Assembly: GCA_033032865.1 (NCBI GenBank)
Contig: JAWHQI010000170.1
Coordinates: 369,001-433,000, forward strand
DNA length: 64,000 nt
Source of the DNA: Dactylorhiza incarnata
Lineage: Eukaryota; Streptophyta; Magnoliopsida; Asparagales; Orchidaceae
Reading direction: 5' to 3'
A model generated the notes under the pieces. The model was given only the letters and a program-made list of their open reading frames with translations. It made no database searches and was not told the DNA's origin. The position numbers were made by a program, and so were the translations under genes. Shown one piece after another: positions 22,506 to 34,474 of this stretch (positions are counted from its first letter, which is position 1; each line of letters begins with the position of its first letter).

Positions 22506-23540
22506 AGCTATACATCTCTTGAGGAGACTCATTGACAATTATCGGGAAAGAAAACAAAATTTGCATATGTTGTTTATCGAACTTGAGAAGGCTTATGATA
22601 GGGTTCCAAGAGAGGTCTTATGAAGAGTCTTAGAAAAAAAAGGTGTAAATGTATCATCCCTTATCTCTTTACCCTTATCTTAGATGAGCTCACCGGACAT
22701 ATCCAACAAGCAATACCTTGGTGTTTATTATTTGCGGATGATATCGTTTTGGTCGATGAGACGCGCGAGGGTGTAAACGCAAACTTGAATCTTGGCGAGA
22801 CACTTTAGAAAAGAAGGGTTTTAGGTTGAGCAGGGCAAAGACGAAGTATATGGAGCTTAAATTTAGCAGTGCAAGAGGGACAGATGACTCCGTTATTAAG
22901 TTGGGTGATCAAAATATTTCACGCAGTGAGTGCTTTAAATATTTGGGATCGATAATTCAAAAAGATGGAGGTGTAGATAAAGATGTGATACGTAGAATCC
23001 AAGAAGGTTGGTTGAAGTGGAGAGGCACGTCAGGGATCTTATGGGATCATAAAGCACCATTAAAAATTAAAGGCAAGTTTTACCTTACTACAATTAGACC
23101 AGCGATGCTCTACGGTTTTGAGTGTTGGGCAGTGAATTGTGTACATGAGCAAAAAATGGGAGTTGCGAAGATGAGAATGCTTAGGTGGATGTGTGGACAC
23201 ACGAGACTGGATAAAATTATGAATGAATGTATCATGGATTAGACAGGAGTGACACCAATTGTAGAGAAGATGTGAGAAGCTCGACTAAGATGGTTCAGAC
23301 ACGTACAAAAGAGACCATTATAGGCACCTGTTAGGTGTTGTGAGAGTTTAGTCACTAGGCATGTTAAACGGGGGAGGGCCTAGTCCAATAAAGACTTGGA
23401 ATGAAACTATAAGGAAAGACATGATGTACTTGGACATTAGTGAGATTATGACTAAAGATAGGGCACAATGGCGACAAAGGATTCATATAGCCGACCCCAC
23501 TATAGTGGGATAAAGACTTGAGTGTTGTTGTTTGTTGTTC
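22506..23540 (+). pseudogene. RTE-like LINE reverse transcriptase, right fragment and 3' end
   Basis: Continues the RT with IHLLRRLIDNYRERK, HMLFIELEKAYDRVPREVL. After an internal deletion it resumes near 22660 with LFTLILDELTGHIQ and the catalytic WCLLFADDIVLVDETREGV, then 22826-23242 (KTKYMELKFS, GDQNISRSECFKYLGS, FYLTTIRPAMLYG, MRMLRWMCGHTR). It ends with RAQWRQRIHIADPT and a TTG-rich tail (TTGTTGTTTGTTGTTC around 23525), a hallmark of plant RTE LINEs. Stops, frameshifts and the deletion make it inactive; the FADD box survives. Confidence 0.85.
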
Positions 23541-25099
23541 ATTAATAATTATCTTTATAAACGTCTACATGGATAGCTCCTGCTCTGTATTCTAGGTAAT
23601 TCGATCTACTTCGGCTTTTACTCCGATAAAACATATAGTTGGACATCCTAAATGTTTCTTTATAATGTTTAGCACGACTCTTAAGTTTCCACTTGCAATT
23701 TCTATACTAATAATGTTGATGAGACATACAACCTCGACATGAGAATAGCCTAATAAGAAGGCATGTAAGAAATTTTAAGGGTCGAGGAGGAGCCCAAGAG
23801 TTTGCAAGAATTTGTAAGCACAAACCATAACTTTTTTATGCATTTTCTGTTCTCCTACCACAATACAACATGACATAAAAAAAAGCAAGTGTTAAACTCA
23901 TGTCATATTTTACTCTGATTGGTGTTAGTTCTGTTACTTCTATAAAAACTCAAGTGTTATATAATGTTTGGCATGATGCTTTTCCTATTACTTTAAGCAA
24001 CAACTATATTTAAATTAGTGTTTTAAATGTCGACCGATATGTCCTATTTGAAGAGAAAACGACATGCATAATGAAAATATAAGGGTGTTGATATTTGCAG
24101 ACCCGCTTTGGCTATTTGTAAGCCCCAAAATTATAATTGTACGTGAAGATGCCATTTGTATCCCAAGCGATATTTTGGAGAACTTTCTGTGATGTCGTTC
24201 ACAACCAGAAACCTACTTGATTTTATTTTCGTTTGTGCGCCCTGTACTGAGAGGGGGAAATGAAAAAAATTCAAAAAACCCCATTTTTGGTTCTTTCATC
24301 GACGCCGCCTGTACTATAACAAAAACACCGATTGAGAAAGAACAAATCCTTTTTTTTCAGCTGGCGCCTATTCCAATGTTTATAGGCTTAAAGAAAGCTT
24401 GTCCCAGCTCTGTGATGGAATGATGGTTATTTGATTCCTTGTTTTGGATAAAGTTCAGAGCCATTCCATGTGTCTCCAACAAAGCCATGAATAATGGAGT
24501 AGATAGCTTTCTTCTTCTTCTTCTTCTCCTCCATTGGGGCGGTGGAGCCGTCCGACTGAGACATAGAGTAGCCATGATTGTTAAATAGAGTAGCCATGAT
24601 TGTTACTGCAGAGAACAGGAAAAAACACGTCAACTCCTCTTTCATTTTGACTCTGCCTGTGCCGAGAGGGACCAAACAGAACCTCCTTTTTCTTTTTTTT
24701 TTCCTTCGTCGCTGCACTCCACAAGATCGAAAAAACGAAGACCTCTCCTCCTTTTCAGTTTGGCGTCGCCTGTACTGATCGGACGAAAAAAACTCTAAAA
24801 TTTTCCAATCGAGCACCGCCTATTACGGGAGATATACTCTTTTTCTGCGTCGTACCATAGCGAGTAGGCGAGGGTTACGTTGGGGTGTACATGTAGGATT
24901 TTTCGGAGGCTAAAAACTATTTTAAAATTTGAATTTATGAGGTATGCCAGTCCCAATCCAGGATGAAAAATGGTGAGGGTTGTGTTAGGTAAAGACCATC
25001 GTAAAATTTAGTCACCCTTATGAATATGAGTTATTTGAGAAATTGTGCCAAAGCTAGGTTGTTCCCCTAGGAACGCGTCGTATTGTCCGAATGCGGCGT
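23541..25099. other. Spacer with a degenerate repeated segment
   Basis: No gene recognised. Two related stretches, about 24226-24373 and 24641-24836, share blocks of the type GCCTGTACTGAGAGGG, CCTCCTTTTTC and TTTCAGYTGGCGYC in the same order with poor conservation between. Short ORFs in this interval have no family match. Confidence 0.4.
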
Positions 25100-25487
25100 C
25101 TTGACAAGGACCGCTACATCTCCAGGACTTGTGTTAGGAGTCGGGAAATTAGGGTCAAGAGGGAGAGAGAGGGGAGATGGAAGGAGATTAGAATTAGAGA
25201 GGAGGAGAGGGAAAACACAATTTCATTTCAGGATAATCAAAATACAGGGCTTACGCCTCCTCTTATAGTGATGAGGAGCGAATACAAAAGGAAACATTCA
25301 AAAAGGGAAAATACGAAATTACTTAAAATAAAACACGCGAATTAAGCAACAGATAAAACACGCGAAGCAAACAAGGCAGCAAATAAATAATTAATTATCT
25401 TCCGCGGGAATGGTGGGCCCATCCGCTATATGCGCCCGGCGCGTGTAAACTTTCCAAGGAGGCTCGTCATCGTGCAGTTCCGTAACA
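25100..25487 (-). repeat. 3' LTR of gypsy 1 (left boundary approximate)
   Basis: The inner end is fixed by CGTAACA at 25481-25487, equivalent to the gypsy 2 LTR end GGTAACA. The outer end is placed near TGACAAGGACCGCTAC (about 25100) by analogy with the gypsy 2 start TGATACCGCTCC. A GA-rich tract (25150-25220) resembles the GAGAGATAG tract of the gypsy 2 LTR. Confidence 0.5.
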
Positions 25488-28400
25488 ATGCCGCCGTCTG
25501 GAAAATGTGTCTTGTCCTCAAGGCAGAAGTCGGGCCGCCCAGTCCAAGTCACGAGAACCTCTTCCGATGTAGTGTCCCCCGTGGTGCGGTGCCTTCGGTC
25601 GAGGATCGAGGCGGGGTAGTAGGGCGCTTCCCCAACGAGGTTGAGGTCATCCGGGATGTGGTCCGTAGTGGTGTGTTCCCCCACCACGCGCCGAAGCTGT
25701 GAGACATGGAAGACCGAATGAATGCGGCTCCCGGTTGGGAGGCGTAGGCGGTAAGCGGCCGCCCCTATGTGGGTGATGATCTCGAAGGGCCCGAAGAACC
25801 GTGGCACCAATTTGGGGCATGGTCGGCGTGCCACTGAAAGCTGGCGGTAGGGATGGAGCTTGATGAAAACCTTCTTTCCCACTTCAAAGGAGAGGTCCCG
25901 ACGTTTCTTGTTGGCGAAGGAAACTATCTTCTGTTGGACCCGTCGTAGGTGGTGCTTCAGATGATCCAGAATGGTGTCCCTATCGCGGAGAGCGGTGGGC
26001 AGGCTCTCCACCTGGCATTCCCCTGGGAGGTGGCGGACAATAGATGGTGGAGGGCGGCCATAGACGGCCTCAAAAGGAGTAGTGTTGGTCGCCTGGTGGT
26101 GGGCGGTGTTGTAAGAGTACTCAGCCCATCCGAGCCACTTGGCCCAAGTGCGAGGTTGCTCCCCCCACGAATCAGCGAAGGTACGTTTCTAGGCACCGGT
26201 TGAGGACCTCTGACTGAACCTCGGTCTGTGGGTGGTGTGTCGTGCTCATGTGAAGACGGGTACCCTGTAAACGGAACAGTGTAGTCCAAAAGGGACTCAG
26301 GAATAGCGGGTCGCGGTCGCTCACGATTGACCGGGGAAATCCGTGGAGGCGCACAATCCCCTGGATGAAGCTGCCGGCGACTGTGGCGACGGTGTATGGA
26401 TGATGAAGGGGAATGAAATATGCATACTTTGAGAGCTGGTCCACCACGATCAGGATGCAATCGTGTCCCTGTGATCGGGGCAGTCGTGTGATGAAATCCA
26501 TGGCGATGTCGTCCCACATGCGGTCGGGGATCGGAAGGGGCTGAAGTAGACCACCTGGAAATATTGTTTCGTACTTGGCTTTTTGGCAGATGAGGCAGGA
26601 GGCCACGAAGGCCTTGACCTGTCGGAACATGTGAGGCCAATAAAGAGAGGCTGCCAACCGTCGGTATGTCCGGTAAGCACCAACATGTCCTCCCGTTGGG
26701 GATGTATGAAACTCTGCCATTAACAGGGGATGCTCGGGGAGGAGGGCGCGAGTACGAGACGACCTTTGAAGAGAAGGCGGACATCCACCAAGGAGTATGG
26801 TGGGTGGGTTGCGGCGTCCGTGCTGAGTGCTGTCCGAATCCTGTTGAGTGTCGGGTCGGCTTCTACTTCCCATTGGAGGGCCTCCGTACCCTCCCAGACG
26901 GGGCGGGAGATGGCTGCCAGTATGGGGTTGCGGGAGAGGGCCTCAGCTACGCAATTCGCCTTGCCAGGCCGAAACTCGATCCTGAAGTCGTAGCCCAGTA
27001 GCTTGGCCACCCACACCTGTTGGGAGGGCGTAGAGATCTTCTGCTGCAGGAGGTACTGAAGGTTGTGGTGGTCGGTGCGGACCACGAAATGTCGGCCCAG
27101 TAGATAGGGCCGACAGTGCTGGATTGCGAGAACGAGGCCCATGAGCTCATTCTTATAAGCGGAGCGGCTGCGGATAGTGTCGGAGAAGGCGCGGCTAAAG
27201 TAGGCCACAGGGCGGCCGACCTGCATAAGGACGGCTCCCACGCCGATGCCTGAAGCGTCGCACTCTACGAGGAATGGCTGAGTAAAGTCTGGCATGGCTA
27301 ACATCGGGGCGCAGACCAGGGCTTGCTGAAGAGCGACGAAAGCGGCGGAGGCCGTCGCTGACCACTCGAAGGTGCCCTCGGCTGACTTCTTTAGGAGCTG
27401 TGTGAGGGGACGAGCCAGAGTGGCGTACCCCTGTATGAACCTGCGGTAGTATCCTGTTAGGCCAAGGAACCCGCGAACATCACGGATAGAAGATGGTGTT
27501 GGCCACTGGAGGACCGCCTCGATCTTGTCGCTATCCATTGCGACCCCTGTGGCGGAGATGGTGTGTCCTAGGTAGTGCACCTCTGGAACCCCAAAAGAGC
27601 ACTTGGTTGGGTGGAGCTTGAGGTGGTGGTGCCGTAGCGTGGCCAGCGTCTGGCGGACGTGCTGGAGGTGCTCCTGCCAAGAAGAACTGTAGACCAAGAT
27701 GTCATAAAAAAAACAAGTACATGCTGACGAAGTACCGGTCGAAAGATGTCGTTTATCGTGGCCTGAAAGGTGTCCGGCGCATTAGTCAGGTCGAATGGCA
27801 TGACCAGGAACTTGTAGTGGCCGTCATGGGTCCGGAAGGCCGTCTTGGCGACGTCGGCCGGATGAACGCAGATCTGGTGGTAGCCAGCACGGAGGTCCAG
27901 CTTGGTGAAGATGGTCGAGCCGTCTAGTTCGCCCAGAAGCTCCTGAATCACGGGAATTGGGTACTTGTCTGGGATGGTGGCTTTGTTGAGCTCCCGATAG
28001 TCTACGCAAAAGCGCCAGCTGCCGTCCTTCTTTCCGACCAAGAGGACCGGGCTAGAGAAGGGCTCGCACTGGGGCGGATGAAGCCCCCATCAACATGTCG
28101 CGTACGAGCCTATCGATTTCATCCTTTTGTACGTGTCCATAACGGTATGGTCGGACCGAGACTGCGGTCACGCCGGGCTGTAGAGGGATGGCATGATCGT
28201 GTGCTCGGGCGGGTGGCAACTCGGATGGTGCTGAGAAGAGGTCCGTAAACTCGGATAGAAGGGCCTGAAGGGCCGGAAGTGGAGATGGGGCTGGTGGCGC
28301 CGTGTCCGTGATGGACCAGAGCCATGCTGAGAAATCGACGTCTAAAGTCCTCTGAATAGTGTGAAAGGATACGGGGGAGCGAAGTAGGGCGACATCTCCC

Positions 28401-29662
28401 GTAAGGCAGTGCTCCCATCCGTCTTGTAGGAACCGCATCGTCATAGACCTCCAATTTACTCGCACGTCACCTAGCGTGCACAATCATGCCACACCCAGGA
28501 TGACGTCGATCCCGCCAATGCCGAAGACGTAGAAGTCTGTCGTCACGGAGTAAGGGCCCACGGAAAGCGAGACGCCCAGACAATGCCCCTGGATCGAACG
28601 ACGACGGCCATCGCCCAAGCTAACGGAGAAGTCCGGAGATGGCTCCATCGGAAGGCGTAGTTGCTTGGCCAGTTGATCTGAGAGAAAATTATGACTCCCC
28701 GCTGTCCACCATGATGATAATGCGGTGATCGCCTAACTTGCCCGCCAACTTCATGGTTTGGGGGCCGGAGATGCTGCCCACCGAAAAACAAGGGAATTCC
28801 AGACGGTGAAGGTCAGCATCGGTGGCGGTCCCGGTGGTGTCCTCTTCTGCGATCTCGATGTCCTCAAAGTCCTGCAAGGTGATCTCTGGTTCAAAATTGC
28901 CGATGATGGCGTGAAATTCTTTGATCGCGCATACGTGGGTAAGGGAGTAGGGTTGACGGCAGCGGAAACAGATCCCCTTGCGACGGAGGTCGTCGAACGG
29001 TTGGAGATTTGTTGCGGGGGTCCTGGGCGGCCCGGCCGGCCGGCTGGAGGTGGCCGAGTGGCCGGTGGTTCCGGGGCAGCGGTCCGCTATGGTCGGTCGC
29101 CCGGCGGAGGCCCGCCCGGAGTCGATTGAGGTTGCAGAGACAGATCCGCCTCCACGAGGCGTGCCATGTCTAGGGCCTCAGAAACTGTCCTGGGGTGATG
29201 AGTGCGGAGTCGGGACCTGATGTTGGGCTTGAGGCCCTGCATGAAGAAGCCGAGGTAATGATCCTGTGGTAGGCCCGGAACATGGGTGACGAGGGCCACG
29301 AACTCATCGATGTAGTCATCCACTGTGCCGATCTGGCGCACTCCACACAGTCGTTCGATGGCAGATCCGGAATAACGGCTATCGTAGCGGCGGATCATCT
29401 CCTGTTTGATCTCCGACCAGGAGATAGCTGGGTTGGTTTGGCGGAGCCACCGGGCCCAATGAAGGGCGGAGTCGTCGAGTCCTACGATGGCGGTAGAGAC
29501 CTTGTTCTGCTCGGGCGTATGGTGGAGATCGAAGTACTGTTCCGCCTTGGCAATCCACCTGATTGGGTCCACACCTACAAAGGTGGGAAGATCCAAGGTG
29601 AGGGTTGGACGGCCTGGAGGCAACGGTGCCGCGGGATCTCCGTGTTGCGGAAGTGGTGCCAC
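25391..29662 (-). pseudogene. Gypsy 1 Gag-Pol, multiply frameshifted
   Basis: Segments: 29087-29662 gag (FVGVDPIRWIAKAEQYFDL, ALHWARWLRQ); 28543-28877 protease region (FSVGSISGPQTMKLAG, MVDSG); 28052-28483 linker (AIPLQPG, VRPYRYGHVQKDEIDRLV); 27568-28041 RT ([33 protein letters not shown]); 26720-27697 RT end and RNase H (FLGLTGYYRRFI, LVECDASGIGVGAVLM, FVVRTDHHNL); 26172-26873 integrase zinc site and core (ASCLICQKAKYE, MDFITRLPRS, SIVSDRDPLF); 25391-26011 integrase C-terminus and chromodomain. A base is missing at the catalytic FFDD box beside a T8 run near 27700, and the chromodomain has an in-frame deletion. Inactive. Confidence 0.85.
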
Positions 29663-29682
29663 GCCGGTGGATGCGCAAAACT

Positions 29683-30773
29683 ATATCCGCAAACGATAAT
29701 GACAAATGTACCGTATCGAAAGTAGTATAGGTTAGTAAACCAATGTCGTATTAGACTCGGGGTGGTTGAATACTTTTACTTCGGAAAATCTCTATTATTT
29801 TATCAATTAGAAATTTGGAGTTGGGTTGCAAATAGTAAAAACTAGAAAGACTAATAGAATTAATTTGATGGTTAAAAGCTAGCACTCGATCTTTGAATCA
29901 CCTCGGAAAATAAATACAAGAAATAAAACTTCTAATTCTCTTAAAGAAATTACTTGACCATGGAGGTTCCCAAATTATAAACGTACCTTTCTCGAGGATA
30001 CGCTCAACTGAGTTTAGGTTGATCAATCGAACTTTCGCTCTAGAATCAAAACCCATAAAACTCGCTTTATCGTAATGAACCCCTCTATTGGATTCGACTC
30101 AAATCCGAGAGATTTATGTCATCCTTTCTCAAGGGTTGCAATCAACTCTTTTTATCCTTAAGTGATCAATTCGAATTATGAGTCTCTCGACTACTAAATT
30201 ACGAAAACCTGAATAAGAATTATATATCGAAAATATAATCCAACTTCAATAAAATTAAGGATAAATCTTAAGTATTTCAAAGAAGAGAAGAATGAGATCT
30301 AATTATTTTATTGCAAATATCATTCCTTGGATCATCTTGATCGGGTACTAATAGAAGTTTAGTTACCCATCGAGATTAAGGAGTTAGCAGAAATAAAAGA
30401 GAACATGATAAAATAAGAGGGGAATAAAAAGTTAAGAAAACTAATTTTATTGATTTGAAAATGAAAATTACAAACTAAGAAATTGAGATTACAAGCTATT
30501 TAAATGAAAGTTACACTTAGAAAAGAAAAGTACATGAATTGAAACTTACAATTGCAGTAGAAAGAAAAGTACAAGGACTTGGAAATGAGAAAACATTGCA
30601 CAAACTAAGACTAGAACTCCAAAAATTCGTCCCTGATCTTCTGGAGAAGCTCCATTTAAATAGCTGAAAATTTGGTGTTACACGCCCTTGGCGTGTAAGG
30701 GGCGTGATCGAAGCAGCAGCGGAGAGAGCGCCTTCTGGAGTAATTGCGGGCATTACGTGTGCGTCACGCCCTA
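29683..30773. other. AT-rich DNA, probably LTR-retrotransposon non-coding region
   Basis: No protein is recognisable. Composition changes sharply at 29683 from GC-rich gypsy 1 to AT-rich sequence. The style resembles non-coding parts of large Tat/Athila-type elements, but no LTR ends were found, so this is inference only. Confidence 0.3.
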
Positions 30774-31102
30774 GGTCACGCCCGTGACCTAGTGCATGTA
30801 ATCTTCAAAACAGGCTGCTGGCGGGAAGCTTTCGGCGGGAAAAAACACGGGACGAGTCACGCCCGTGACTGGATGTCATGCCCTCGGTCACGCCCGTGAC
30901 CGAGGGCGTGTAATTTTAATTGACGTGGCATTGCGCTTCTGCTGCTGGTGGCGGGTCGCAGCCGTGACATTGGGTCACGCCCTTGGTCACGCCCGTGACC
31001 TGGGGCGTGTACTTGGCGGATCTTCACGAAATGCGCCCGGGGTGGTGGAATCGGGTCTGGAACACATCTAGGCTGTCACGCTTCTTGGTCACGCCCGTGA
31101 CC
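30774..31102. repeat. Five dispersed hairpins GGTCACGCCCGTGACC
   Basis: Near-palindromes with 7-bp arms around CC occur at 30774-30789, 30855-30870 (AGTCACGCCCGTGACT), 30886-30901, 30985-31000 and 31087-31102. Each is followed or preceded by GGGCGTGTA-like words that pair with nearby CACGCCC. Confidence 0.9.
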
Positions 31103-31796
31103 TTGAGCGTGTACTTGACAATTTTGCTCAAAATGCCCAGAAACCTGAAAAATACAAAAAAAACTTAAGTTAGTTCATGAAATAAAAAATGGAAATATTT
31201 ATATGATATAATTCATATAATTTACATAATTTTATATTAAAAATATATTAAAACTATACTAAAGGATGAGTATAAAAACCACTAATCAAACACCCCCATA
31301 CTTGAGCTTTTGTTATTCCAGAGCAAAAGAATGAGGAAAGAATTATAAGAATCGATTTTATTTCTAATTAACCAAAATTTTATTAGACCAAAAGTAAGTT
31401 AAAAGCAAATTCTAGAAATTCAAGAATTAAGTCATAAGTTATGTCGATAATTTAAAAAAGAGAAAAATGTTTAGCTAAGTACTTCTCAAGATAACTATTT
31501 AGCAAATGAAATTATAGAAATTTTCAAACAAGAATAGATTAAAATTATAGACACTCTAACATAAAAGAAACTTTAAGTAGAAGACACCTACCAAAATATT
31601 GCTCTCTAAATAATTTTATTTAGGACTAGAATCAATAGAAATGGCTAGGGATTGGTTTTGTAGAGATGGCAAAATGAAGAGTTCTTTGATTGGAGGTGGT
31701 GAAAACCTCACTCAAAAATTCATGTATATGTTTAGGAAAATGATGAATTTTATCCTCTCATTTTTCATGTCATATAATCTTTTAACAATGCTCTTC
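31103..31796. other. AT-rich spacer
   Basis: Contains CACCCCCATACTTGAGCTTTT near 31300, similar in style to polypurine/3' regions of Tat/Athila-type gypsy elements on the opposite strand. No coding potential. Low certainty. Confidence 0.3.
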
Positions 31797-32640
31797 AATC
31801 AAAAACCCAAATTGTGAAAGCCGAGGTCTGACGGTAGGGTCGACGTTTCAGCCAAACTAAATCCCCAATGGCAAAAGAAAGCCTCGATGCATCTGTTGTA
31901 AGCAAGTTCCATCCGCCGTTGTGCCTGAAGTAGCCTCTCCCTTGCGGTGACGAGTATCTTCTTACGATCGAGAAGCTCCCGGTTGATGATATCAAGTTGG
32001 AAGTATTTCTGTTGTATGATAGGAGGCGTGGAGGATCTAGTCCGTAAATCAAGTGGAAAGGGGTCGTCTAGAGCGTGGTGTGGTATGACGTGTTGTAACA
32101 ATACTCAACCCAAGGACGCCATCTGACCCAGTCCTTGGGGCGATCCCTCGTGATGCAGTGCAAATACATTTCCACGGGATCGGCTGGTAAAGACCTTATC
32201 ACGGTTAGATACAATGCTCTCTGGTAGCCCACGAAGGCGAAAAACACTGTCAAAGAAAAGAAGCGCCACAATCTCAGTAACAAGGGGCCGGGCCAAGGCA
32301 TTGAAATGTGCCCCCTTCGAGAAGCGGTCGACGACGACCATAAGGACGGTCTTCCCTATGGAAGTGGGCAGCCCCTCAACAAAGTCCATGGACACGTTCG
32401 CCCATATCTGTGTCAGTACTGGCAGTGGTTGTAAGAGTCCGGACGGAAGGAGATGGGATGTCTTGTTCGTCTGGCTGACAGAACATGCAGTGGTGAAATC
32501 TTGCACACGACGACGGAGGCCCTTCCAAAAGAACTCTGTGCGAATGCGCTGAAGTGTCTGATGGACTCTCTCGTGTACCTGACCATGAGTGTCCTCCAAG
32601 ATAGTCTAAATAAGAGCAGAAGTGGCCTCTAGGTATAAGC
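31797..32640 (-). pseudogene. Ty3/gypsy integrase remnant
   Basis: The 32105-32599 frame gives VHERVHQTLQRIRTEFFWKGLRRRVQDF, then CSVSQTNKTSHLLPSGLLQPLPV, MDFVEGLPTSIGKT, VVVDRFSKGAHF and GLPESIVSNRDKVFTS, the integrase zinc region and core. After an internal deletion the C-terminal part follows at 31799-32101 in other frames (YGLDPPRLLSY, LLDRKKILVTARERLLQAQ, DLVWLKRRPYRQTS). It belongs to a different gypsy lineage from gypsy 1/2, with no chromodomain or LTR nearby. Confidence 0.8.
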
Positions 32641-32689
32641 GCCCCCGGTCAGTATATGAGGCCCCTCCTTGCGGTCGAGCACGGTGGCG

Positions 32690-33780
32690 TGAGGCCTTCG
32701 ATGCAGCGGTGGAGCTTTGAAGCAACTGCGGAGAATACTGTCCAAACAGCGTCCAAGCGCAGCTCAAACGAAGCGCAAAGGAAGCGGAAACGTGGTACAA
32801 AAGGGGCCAAAACTCACGCCTAACCGGGCCCAAATGCGGTACAAAAGTGTGTCAAACGTGACCAAATAAGGCCCCAAACACGGCTCAGAAATGGCCCAAG
32901 TGCGGCCCTAAAAAGGGCTCAGACGAAGCCTAGAAGCAGCCCAGACGAGGTCCGAAGTCTGCCAACCAAGGGCCCAAAAAGAGTACAAACGCGTCCGAAA
33001 ATGAGCCCAAACAAAAGAGAACCAAAGTCGGCCCAAACTCGGGCGAATATGAGCCCAGACATGACATAAAAAGCAGCCAAACACGGCCCAAAAGAAGCCC
33101 AAAAAAGGCTCAGAAAGAGGCCGAACGCGTTCTAAATGGACCGCAAGCGTGCGCCAAACGGCCTCTAAACGTGACAAAAACGGAATTCAAACGGCGCCAA
33201 AATGGCATTTTGGTTCCATTTTGATCCGTTTTGTCGGCATTGTAACTGCTTTAGTTCCGTTTTCGCTACGTTTGTGCCGTTTTGGGCCCGTTTAGTTCCG
33301 TTTGTCAGAATCATTTTTTTGCCGTTTTTTCTCCAGTTTTTGTTCCGTTTTTTTGCCATTTTTGCTCTGATTTTGTGCCGTTTTCATTCCATCTTTGCGC
33401 CTTTTGGGCGATTCGTTTTTGTGCCGTTTTTTCAACGGTTTTCCTCCAGTTTTGCTCCGTTTTTTAGCCGTTTTTACTCCATTTTTTTGCCATTTCACCC
33501 AGTTTTTGTGCCGTTTTCGCTCCTTTTCTGAGCGGCTTTTCCTCCAATTTTGTACCATTTCCACTGTTTTTTGCTCTGTTTATTTGCTCATTTTCTGGCA
33601 TTTTGGCTCCGTATTTTAGCCATTTCTGTGCCATTTTGACTCCAATTTTGCCATGGTCATTTTTGAATCATTTTTTGGCAAGCTCTCTATTTCCCAAGCA
33701 TTTTTGCCCGATTTCGACTGCTTTCCATTTGCATGTTGGCCTCATTTTCACCCGTTTTATTGCTTTTACCCCACAAAATA
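32690..33780. repeat. Long degenerate inverted structure of short purine/T-rich repeats
   Basis: From about 32690 to 33190 the + strand consists of degenerate units like GGCCCAAACRCG. From 33200 to 33780 it switches to complementary-looking units such as GCCGTTTTTGCTCCG. The switch point near 33200-33215 is palindromic (CCAAAATGGCATTTTGG). The F-rich and K-rich ORFs here are artefacts of this composition. Confidence 0.65.
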
Positions 33781-34146
33781 TGGAGCATTGTTTTTTAAAA
33801 TAAATAATAACAATTTCATAATAAAACTTATAATATGCATGCTAAACATGAATTTTGCTGATAAAATCCAATATCTCCGTTTTGTGCCGGTTGCGGGTTG
33901 CGACTTGAGGGAGCAAACTATGCCAGAGCTCGCCAGGGGCGTTTGCTGCCTCGCAGGAACTCCACCGGCGCGCCAAACAGGGCCTAAAAAGAAAAGAAAA
34001 ATAGAAGGATCAAAATATATTAACACAATCGACCATTGACTAAAAACATACTAATCTCTTTAATTTATAATTAAGTAATATGATATGCAGAAGAAATCAC
34101 AATAAACCTTTCCAAATAGTCTGTTCTTTACTATTTAATCAATTGC
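33781..34146. other. Spacer without recognisable gene
   Basis: Mixed-composition sequence between the inverted structure and a MITE; nothing could be supported here. Confidence 0.3.
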
Positions 34147-34149
34147 TAA

Positions 34150-34364
34150 GGGTCCGTTTGTTTAGGTGTCCGACCGCCGGTACGGGAGCAACCGTCGTTG
34201 CAAGGAGAGAAAACAAGCGTGCCCTGTGCGTGCGCGGCGGAGTCCGCTCCGGACTCCCTTCGCCAAAATGCCGGTCAAGCGCCGTCTCCAACCCCACCTC
34301 CGGTTGCAACCCGACTTCCTATGGCTGCCTCGCCGGAGCGCCAACGCCGCCCCCAAACAGACCC
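34150..34364. mobile_element. 215-bp Tourist-like (PIF/Harbinger) MITE
   Basis: The termini GGGTCCGTTTG (34150) and CAAACAGACCC (ending 34364) are inverse complements with one mismatch. They are flanked by the 3-bp target duplication TAA (34147-34149 and 34365-34367), typical of PIF/Harbinger. The interior is GC-rich and non-coding. Confidence 0.85.
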
Positions 34365-34472
34365 TAATTAGCACTAATAAAGCTTTCCGAGCCCACAATG
34401 TTGATTGATAAGCCTTGTTAGGCATTGATCAATTTTAGTGCAATTACATGCCCATAAATAAAAGAATTAATA

Positions 34473-34474
<2 letters not shown>

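Larger units (their letters stand above)
25100..29682 (-). mobile_element. Ty3/gypsy chromovirus, truncated and mutated (gypsy 1)
   Basis: The minus-strand order gag, protease, RT, RNase H, integrase, chromodomain is clear from 29662 to 25391. The 3' LTR runs from about 25100 to 25487 and overlaps the end of pol. The element stops abruptly near 29682 within gag, so the gag N-terminus, primer site and 5' LTR are missing. It is the same lineage as gypsy 2 (53033-58507), judged from shared protein blocks. Confidence 0.85.

Noticed and set aside
30774..31102. Repeated palindromic words resembling a CRISPR-like array
   Set aside because: Spacing is irregular, spacers share sequence, there are no cas genes, and the host is a plant.
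33202..33531. 109-codon phenylalanine-rich ORF resembling a membrane protein
   Set aside because: Arises from T-rich degenerate repeats; the complementary strand gives a lysine/asparagine-rich mirror ORF.
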